DNA of 64,000 nucleotides from Embleya scabrispora. Lineage in GTDB: Bacteria; Actinomycetota; Actinomycetes; Streptomycetales; Streptomycetaceae. The DNA lies in NCBI RefSeq assembly GCF_002024165.1, contig NZ_MWQN01000001.1, forward strand, positions 1 to 64,000, read 5' to 3'. Made by a program: the position numbers and the translations under genes. Of the stretch, positions 59,755 through 64,000 are shown one piece after another. The notes beneath the pieces were generated by a model. It saw nothing but the letters and a program-made list of their open reading frames with translations, ran no database searches and was not told the DNA's origin. Positions within the stretch are counted from its first letter, which is position 1, and each line of letters begins with the position of its first letter.

Positions 59755-59903
59755 CGACGTTCCCCCTGGAGGCGGTTCGGGAAAGGGTGCGCGCACGGAT
59801 GGCTCATGCCTGCCAGTGGTTGTACGACCCGTGCGAACGACTCACCAGTCAGCGGCCCTGAACTGCCGGAACACCACGTCGGGAAGCGGCGGATTGCCGA
59901 TCT

Positions 59904-59925
59904 GCGTCACCTGTGGCGGTGACGC
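59904..59925. promoter_or_regulatory. inverted repeat upstream of salicylate synthase
   Basis: GCGTCACC, 6 bases, GGTGACGC: an exact 8-bp inverted repeat between the divergent carboxylesterase and salicylate synthase genes, 110 bases before the latter. It is a candidate operator. It does not resemble the A/T-rich iron boxes of DmdR/IdeR regulators. Confidence 0.45.
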
Positions 59926-60036
59926 AATGGGAGCGAAAGCGCGGCGCAAGACACGGCTGCGAGGGTGGCCCGCCGGTGTCGGAGCGGCCGACTGCTCCGG
60001 TACCCACAGGCCCGATTCCCGGTCGAAAGGGAAGCC

Positions 60037-61383
60037 ATGGCACAGCGTCAGTATCCGCACGAGCTGAGAATCCATACCGCTGTCGATCCCCCCGCCGCCG
60101 CCGCGTGCCTGGCCCGCTCGGCCACGTTCGGCAGCTTCGTCGTCTACGAGCGGCACGGAGTGTGGACGTTCGCCGGCGGCGCCGCCGGTGAGGTGATCCT
60201 GGATCGGGCCGGCTTTCGGGTGCGCTGGGGCGCCTACGAGCGGTTGTTGCCGGTAGGCCACGATCCCAGTCGCGACCTGGCAAAAATCATGGCCGACGCC
60301 CCGGTGGAGGACTGGAGCCTGTACGGCTGGGCCGGTTTCGAATTCGCGTACGCGCAGGCGGGCATGCGCGATCTGCTCGACGACGGGACGCTGCTGCACA
60401 TGGTGGTGCCCCAGGTCGAGATCAAGATGTCGGCGAACCACGTGGTGTTGCGGGGCAGCGACCACCGACTGTTGCAGATCCTCGCCGACGTGGTGCAGAA
60501 CGCGCCCGCCGACCCGTATCCCGAGCCGTCGCCGGTATCGGTCGAGGAGATCGGCGCCGACGCCTACCGGGAGGCGGTCGCCTCCGTGGTGCGCGACATC
60601 GACGACGGCAAGCTGCGCAAGGCGATCGTCTCGCGCACGGTGCCCGTCGCGTTCGATGTGGACCTGGTCGCGACCTATCTGGTGGGGCGCCGGCACAACA
60701 CGCCCTCGCGCTCGTTCCTGCTGCGTCTGGGCGAGCTGACGGCGGCCGGGTTCAGCCCGGAAACCGTGGTCGAGGTGGACCCGGACGGCGCGGTGCGCAG
60801 CCACCCGTTGGCCGGTACGCGCGCGTTTTTCCCCCTCGACCGGGCCCGCACCGCCCGGCTCAGGGCCGACCTGCTGGGCGATCCCAAGGAGGTGTTCGAA
60901 CACGCGATCTCGGTTCAGCTCGCCTGCGAGGAGTTGGCCCGGATCTGCGCTCCGGGCTCGGTGCGGGTCGAGGAGTTCATGAACGTTCTCGAACGCGGCT
61001 CGGTCCAGCATCTGGCCTCGGCGGTGGGCGGTCGTCTGGCGGTCGGCATGGACTCCTGGGACGCGTTCGCCGCGTTGTTCCCGGCGGTGACCGCCTCCGG
61101 GATCCCCAAGCGCGCGGCGTTCGAGGCGATCCACCGGTACGAACCGGGTCCGCGGGGCCTGTACAGCGGGACGGTCCTGACCGCGGACGCGCGGGGCGGC
61201 CTGGACGCAGCGCTCGTTTTGCGAACGGTCTTCCAGCGCGAGGGCCGTACCTGGCTGCAGGCGGGCGCGGGCATCGTGGCGGGATCCACGCCGGACCGCG
61301 AACTGGAGGAGACCTGCGAGAAGATGCGCAGCGTCGCCCGGTTCCTGGTGCCCGAGTCGGCCACCGCGATGGCGGCCGGCTGA
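60037..61383 (+). CDS. salicylate synthase (MbtI/Irp9 family)
   Basis: 448 aa from ATG (MAQRQYPHELRIHTA) with AAAGGGA upstream. C-terminal chorismate-binding domain: KLRKAIVSRTVPV (general-base Lys), GRRHNTPSRSFLLRLGEL, SHPLAGTRAFF, DPKEVFEHAISVQLACEEL (Mg ligands), EEFMNVLERGSVQHLASAV, FPAVTASGIPKRAAFEAI, PRGLYSGTV and WLQAGAGIVAGSTPDREL. The E-R-G-S-V-Q-H-L element with GIPK is typical of salicylate synthases rather than anthranilate synthases. The enzyme converts chorismate via isochorismate to salicylate plus pyruvate. Salicylate usually primes siderophores or other nonribosomal peptides; no such synthetase is in the window. Confidence 0.93.
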   Translation: MAQRQYPHELRIHTAVDPPAAAACLARSATFGSFVVYERHGVWTFAGGAAGEVILDRAGFRVRWGAYERLLPVGHDPSRDLAKIMADAPVEDWSLYGWAGFEFAYAQAGMRDLLDDGTLLHMVVPQVEIKMSANHVVLRGSDHRLLQILADVVQNAPADPYPEPSPVSVEEIGADAYREAVASVVRDIDDGKLRKAIVSRTVPVAFDVDLVATYLVGRRHNTPSRSFLLRLGELTAAGFSPETVVEVDPDGAVRSHPLAGTRAFFPLDRARTARLRADLLGDPKEVFEHAISVQLACEELARICAPGSVRVEEFMNVLERGSVQHLASAVGGRLAVGMDSWDAFAALFPAVTASGIPKRAAFEAIHRYEPGPRGLYSGTVLTADARGGLDAALVLRTVFQREGRTWLQAGAGIVAGSTPDRELEETCEKMRSVARFLVPESATAMAAG

Positions 61384-61396
61384 TCTCTCCCGGCAT

Positions 61397-61439
61397 GCGC
61401 GAAGTCCCCCGCATCGCGAGGATGTGGGGGATTTCGCGC
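61397..61439. terminator. bidirectional terminator between convergent genes
   Basis: A 19-bp stem (61397-61415 with 61421-61439, two G-U type mismatches) and a 5-base loop GCGAG. It lies between the convergent ends of salicylate synthase and the methyltransferase. No long T run; such hairpins serve as terminators in GC-rich actinomycetes. Confidence 0.75.
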
Positions 61440-61463
61440 GTCGTGACGGGGCGGGCTCGCGGA

Positions 61464-62525
61464 TCAGTCGGACGGGGTGGCCGCGGTGGGATACGCCTCG
61501 ACGACTCCGTGCGGTGTCCAGCCGCCGATGGTGATCCGGCGGTGCGCCGCGTAGCCGCACTCGTCGAGCCAGCCCTCGTAGGCCCGCCAGGGATAGATCG
61601 TGCTGCTCTCGAAGGGGAGCGTGGTGAAGTACACCCCGTCCAGGGCCGTGTACAGCGGTCCGGCGCCGTCGTCGTCGGAGAACGCGTTGAAGATCAGCAC
61701 TCGGCCGGTGGGGTCGACCGCGCGCAACGCCTTGGCCAGCAGTGCCCGGTTCTGCGCGGCGGACCAGATCACCAACTGGTGGGCGAACAACACGCAGTCG
61801 TAGCCAGGCGGGTACTCGTCGTCGAAGATGTCGGCCGCGTGGGTGTCGATGCGATCCGTCAGGCCGGCTTCGCGAATGTTGTGTTCGGCCACTTCCAGGG
61901 CTCCCGGCCGGTCCAGCACGGTGACCCGCAGGTGCGGGTGTGCGGTGACCAGTGCGATGGCGTTCAGGCCGCCTCCGCCGCCGATGTCCAGGATGCGGCG
62001 GACGCCGCCGTAGTCGACGCCGTCGATCAGCACCGGGTTGGAGATTCGCGACCAGGAGTTCATCCCCTTGTAGAACAGCTCTTCCAGGCCGGGCGTACCC
62101 GCCAGGCGGCTGTACAGATCGCGGGTTCGCCCCGGGAAGTGCCGCAGTCCCAGGTTCTCCCCCGCGCGCAGCGACGCGGTGTACTCGGCGGCGGGCGCGT
62201 AGGCGATCCGGGCCTGGAACTCGACGATGTCGCGCAGGTGGGTCCAGGTTCCGTCGTCGAAGGCGGCCTCCACGACGAAGGCGTTGGCGTATCCGTCGCC
62301 CTGTTTGACGGTCAGCCGCAGCGACGTGGTGCCCAGCAGGAGCACGGCCGCCGAGCGCTCGGGCAGTTCCAGTTCCTTGGCGATCTCCTCCCGGGTGCTG
62401 CCCGGTCGTTCGTGCAGGAGTTCGGGAAGTCGCAGCTCGCAGGCCGCGTTCAGCTGCTGGAACGCGGCGTGGCCGAAGAGCAGCGGCACCAGGTCGGCCA
62501 TGGTCAGGTGCGGGGTCGCGGTCAT
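61464..62525 (-). CDS. class I SAM methyltransferase (plant-type O-MT fold)
   Basis: 353 aa with GGAGG six bases before the ATG. N-terminal dimerisation domain (residues about 1-110; FGHAAFQQLNAACELRLPELL) and SAM domain with ILDIGGGGGLNAIALVTAHPHL (residues about 190-210). The usual catalytic His-Asp-Trp is not present; the corresponding stretch is FAHQLVIWSAAQNRALL, and FNAFSDDDGAGPLYTALDGVYF follows. Together with the upstream tryptophan 2,3-dioxygenase this fits C- or O-methylation of a kynurenine-type aromatic (inference). Same strand, 52 bases after that gene. Confidence 0.85.
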   Translation of the reverse strand: MTATPHLTMADLVPLLFGHAAFQQLNAACELRLPELLHERPGSTREEIAKELELPERSAAVLLLGTTSLRLTVKQGDGYANAFVVEAAFDDGTWTHLRDIVEFQARIAYAPAAEYTASLRAGENLGLRHFPGRTRDLYSRLAGTPGLEELFYKGMNSWSRISNPVLIDGVDYGGVRRILDIGGGGGLNAIALVTAHPHLRVTVLDRPGALEVAEHNIREAGLTDRIDTHAADIFDDEYPPGYDCVLFAHQLVIWSAAQNRALLAKALRAVDPTGRVLIFNAFSDDDGAGPLYTALDGVYFTTLPFESSTIYPWRAYEGWLDECGYAAHRRITIGGWTPHGVVEAYPTAATPSD

Positions 62526-62577
62526 GGGGTACCTCCGGTCGACGGCGGATCAAGCCTGGCGGGGCCGGGCGCACGTG

Positions 62578-63438
62578 TCACAACAGCGTGCGCACCGACC
62601 ACAGTTCGGGGAAGAACCGGTGCTCGTTGATGGTGCGCAGCCACTCCAGGCCGGTGGTGCCCCCGGTGCCCGACTTGCCGCCGAGCATGCGTTCCACCAC
62701 CAGCAGGTGGGTGGAGCGCCAGACCGAGAAGCGGAACGAGACGTCGCTCAGCGCCTCGGCGAGGCGGTGCTCCACGGGTCGGCCCGCCGGGTCGAGGTAG
62801 ATCTCCAACCAGGCCTGCTCCACCAGCGGGTGCGGCTCGTGACGTCGTGTCACGTCCCGTTCCAGGAGTTCCGCGGGCAGCTCCGCGCCCTGTCGGGCCA
62901 GGTATCGAATCGCCTCGTCGTACACGCTCGGCGCCCGCAACTCGGCCCGGAGCATGGGGTATCGCTCCAGTTCGGCCTTCCAGGCCCGGACCGTGTCCGG
63001 GTCCTTGTTGCCCATCGTGAACTCGAGTGCGCGGTACATGAACGACTGGGTGCCGGATGCCTCGCCCAGGATGTCGCGGAACTCCAGGAACTCGTCGGGG
63101 GCCATCGCGCTGAGCACTTCCCAGGACGTCAGCAGCGCCTGTTGGGACCGGGTCGCTCGTTGCAGATGCTCGCAGGCGACGGAGATCTCGTCCTGCCGGA
63201 TCGCGGTCCGGGCCTGGTCCAGTTCGATGTGGATGGTGCGGAACAGGATCTCCTTGACGTGGCTGATCAGGATGAAGGTCAGCTCGCACGGCGAATCGGT
63301 GAGCGGTCGGGCCAGTTCGTGCAGCTCGTCCATGCGCGCGTAGGACACGTACGGGGCGGGCCCGCCCCGGTCGGCACCCGCGCCGAATGGGCAGCGCGCG
63401 GGGGGCGGGACGGTGTCGGCGGCCGACTGGTCCCTCAT
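62578..63438 (-). CDS. tryptophan 2,3-dioxygenase
   Basis: 286 aa, the usual bacterial length. Visible: the distal His region ELTFILISHVKEILF, substrate-binding FRDILGEASGTQSFMYRALEF with its Arg, then MGNKD, and the axial-haem His region WRSTHLLVVERMLGGKSGTGGTTGLEWLR near the C-terminus. It oxidises tryptophan to N-formylkynurenine. Because it is in a cluster with a methyltransferase and salicylate synthase, it probably serves natural-product synthesis rather than general catabolism (inference). ATG overlaps the stop of the amidohydrolase gene (ATGA). Confidence 0.93.
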   Translation of the reverse strand: MRDQSAADTVPPPARCPFGAGADRGGPAPYVSYARMDELHELARPLTDSPCELTFILISHVKEILFRTIHIELDQARTAIRQDEISVACEHLQRATRSQQALLTSWEVLSAMAPDEFLEFRDILGEASGTQSFMYRALEFTMGNKDPDTVRAWKAELERYPMLRAELRAPSVYDEAIRYLARQGAELPAELLERDVTRRHEPHPLVEQAWLEIYLDPAGRPVEHRLAEALSDVSFRFSVWRSTHLLVVERMLGGKSGTGGTTGLEWLRTINEHRFFPELWSVRTLL

Positions 63439-64000
63439 CGAAGCCTCCTCGTGGGGTGTGCGCCGCGAGCGCGGCGCAGTCGGGGGTTGTCGTCCAGAAG
63501 TGGGCGCAGCACCTTCTCGTCGATGCCCAACCGGCGGGCGGAGAAGGAGTGCAACGCGTCGAGGTAGTCCTCCAGGAGCTGCCGCTCGTCCAGCAGTTCG
63601 GCCTGCCCGGCGCGGACCAGGACGCGGCCGGCCACGATGACGGTGTCGACGTCGATGGAGCCGCCCAGGTGCAGGAACGCCTCCAGGGGGCGGGGGTTGA
63701 GCACGTAGCGCCAGTCGTCGGTGGACACCAGCACCAGGTCGGCTCGTTTGCCCGTCTCCAGGCTGCCGATCTCGTCGTCCCAGCGCAGCCCGCGCGCCGG
63801 TAGCCGGGTGGCCATGGCCAGCACGTCGGTGGGCGGCAGGAAGCTCTGGTCGGCCGAGAGTTCGTTGTGCGCCTGCCAGGCCGCGCGCATGTTCTCCGCC
63901 ATGCCGCCGAGCGGGTAGACGACGCCGTCGGTGGACACCGACACGTCCAGACCGGCGCGGATCAGTTCGGTGATCAGCCGGGTCTCGGTCAGCGCGGATT
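63435..64000 (-). CDS. amidohydrolase, 5' part beyond the right edge
   Basis: Only the C-terminal 188 codons lie in the window; the frame is open to the right edge. A metal-binding Asp is seen in LDVSVSTDGVVYPLGG, and the C-terminal signature GSLETGKRADLVLVSTDDWRY and VDTVIVAGRVLV is typical of the guanine deaminase/TRZ-ATZ group of metal-dependent hydrolases. It is coupled by ATGA to tryptophan 2,3-dioxygenase. It might deformylate or deaminate a pathway intermediate, but the substrate is unknown. Confidence 0.85.
   Translation of the reverse strand, partial: SALTETRLITELIRAGLDVSVSTDGVVYPLGGMAENMRAAWQAHNELSADQSFLPPTDVLAMATRLPARGLRWDDEIGSLETGKRADLVLVSTDDWRYVLNPRPLEAFLHLGGSIDVDTVIVAGRVLVRAGQAELLDERQLLEDYLDALHSFSARRLGIDEKVLRPLLDDNPRLRRARGAHPTRRLR

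Noticed and set aside
59755-60036. Search for an iron box (DmdR/IdeR type) before salicylate synthase
   Set aside because: No A/T-rich TTAGGTTAG-like palindrome is present; the only symmetric element is GC-rich.
1-64000. tRNA genes, rRNA genes, CRISPR arrays and complete insertion sequences
   Set aside because: No T-loop-like GTTCGAATC/GTTCAAATC contexts with matching stems, no regularly spaced repeats with unique spacers and no intact transposase were found by reading.

Overview
The window is very GC-rich DNA (codon third positions almost always G or C, many GTG starts) from an actinomycete of the Streptomyces/Kitasatospora/Embleya type. The evidence is a PucR-controlled catabolic operon, a SAV_5884-type graspetide locus, a small hydrophobic protein of the type common in Streptomyces, TspO, a GyrB-like orphan and many AraC, MerR, TetR, LysR and GlxA-type regulators. 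No rRNA, tRNA, CRISPR array or complete insertion sequence was seen.

Layout. (1) 0-6.5 kb: a translationally coupled run of three small unknown genes, a large unknown gene, and the leftovers of a Tn7/Tn5053-like transposon (intact TniB ATPase, tail of the transposase, repeated boxes beside it) plus a GNAT remnant. (2) 6.5-15.6 kb: a seven-gene minus-strand operon in which every junction is a 4-nt ATGA overlap: ureohydrolase (agmatinase family), ThDP enzyme, APC permease, epimerase, creatininase, SDR and a degenerate SDR. It is divergent from a PucR-type regulator. I infer uptake and breakdown of a guanidino compound. Downstream of the regulator lies a piece of an aldehyde dehydrogenase gene welded to a helical-repeat protein that is itself frameshifted. 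(3) 17.7-20.5 kb: a graspetide (ATP-grasp RiPP) locus of precursor, ATP-grasp ligase and a kinase-fold protein. A broken methyltransferase of the kind that usually partners such ligases lies 11.5 kb away. (4) 20.5-44 kb: accessory DNA with many gene remnants (integrase, IstB, mycosin, helicase-associated, methyltransferase, hydrolase, TetR), HEAT-like and unknown proteins, and four members of one paralogous family marked by the motif GPLRFGM. Intact islands here are AraC plus aldo/keto reductase, MerR plus small membrane protein, a GyrB-like protein with lost ATPase residues, and TspO. (5) 44.7-59.8 kb: ordinary accessory genes: a 663-aa unknown protein, MFS and GlxA-type regulator, LysR and an MDR oxidoreductase, Nudix, secreted proteins, a DHFR-like reductase and a carboxylesterase. 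(6) 59.8-64 kb: the left end of what looks like a biosynthetic cluster: salicylate synthase, a class I methyltransferase, tryptophan 2,3-dioxygenase and an amidohydrolase that runs off the right edge.

How genes work together. The operon at 6.5-13.6 kb and its PucR regulator form one metabolic unit. The permease would import a substrate, and creatininase and ureohydrolase folds would open a cyclic guanidine and release urea, leaving the oxidoreductases and the ThDP enzyme to process the carbon skeleton. The graspetide trio forms one peptide-modification unit. The right-hand cluster makes salicylate from chorismate and opens the tryptophan ring, which suggests an aromatic or peptide natural product assembled by genes beyond the window. 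Functions are read from motifs recalled for each family; no database search was possible.
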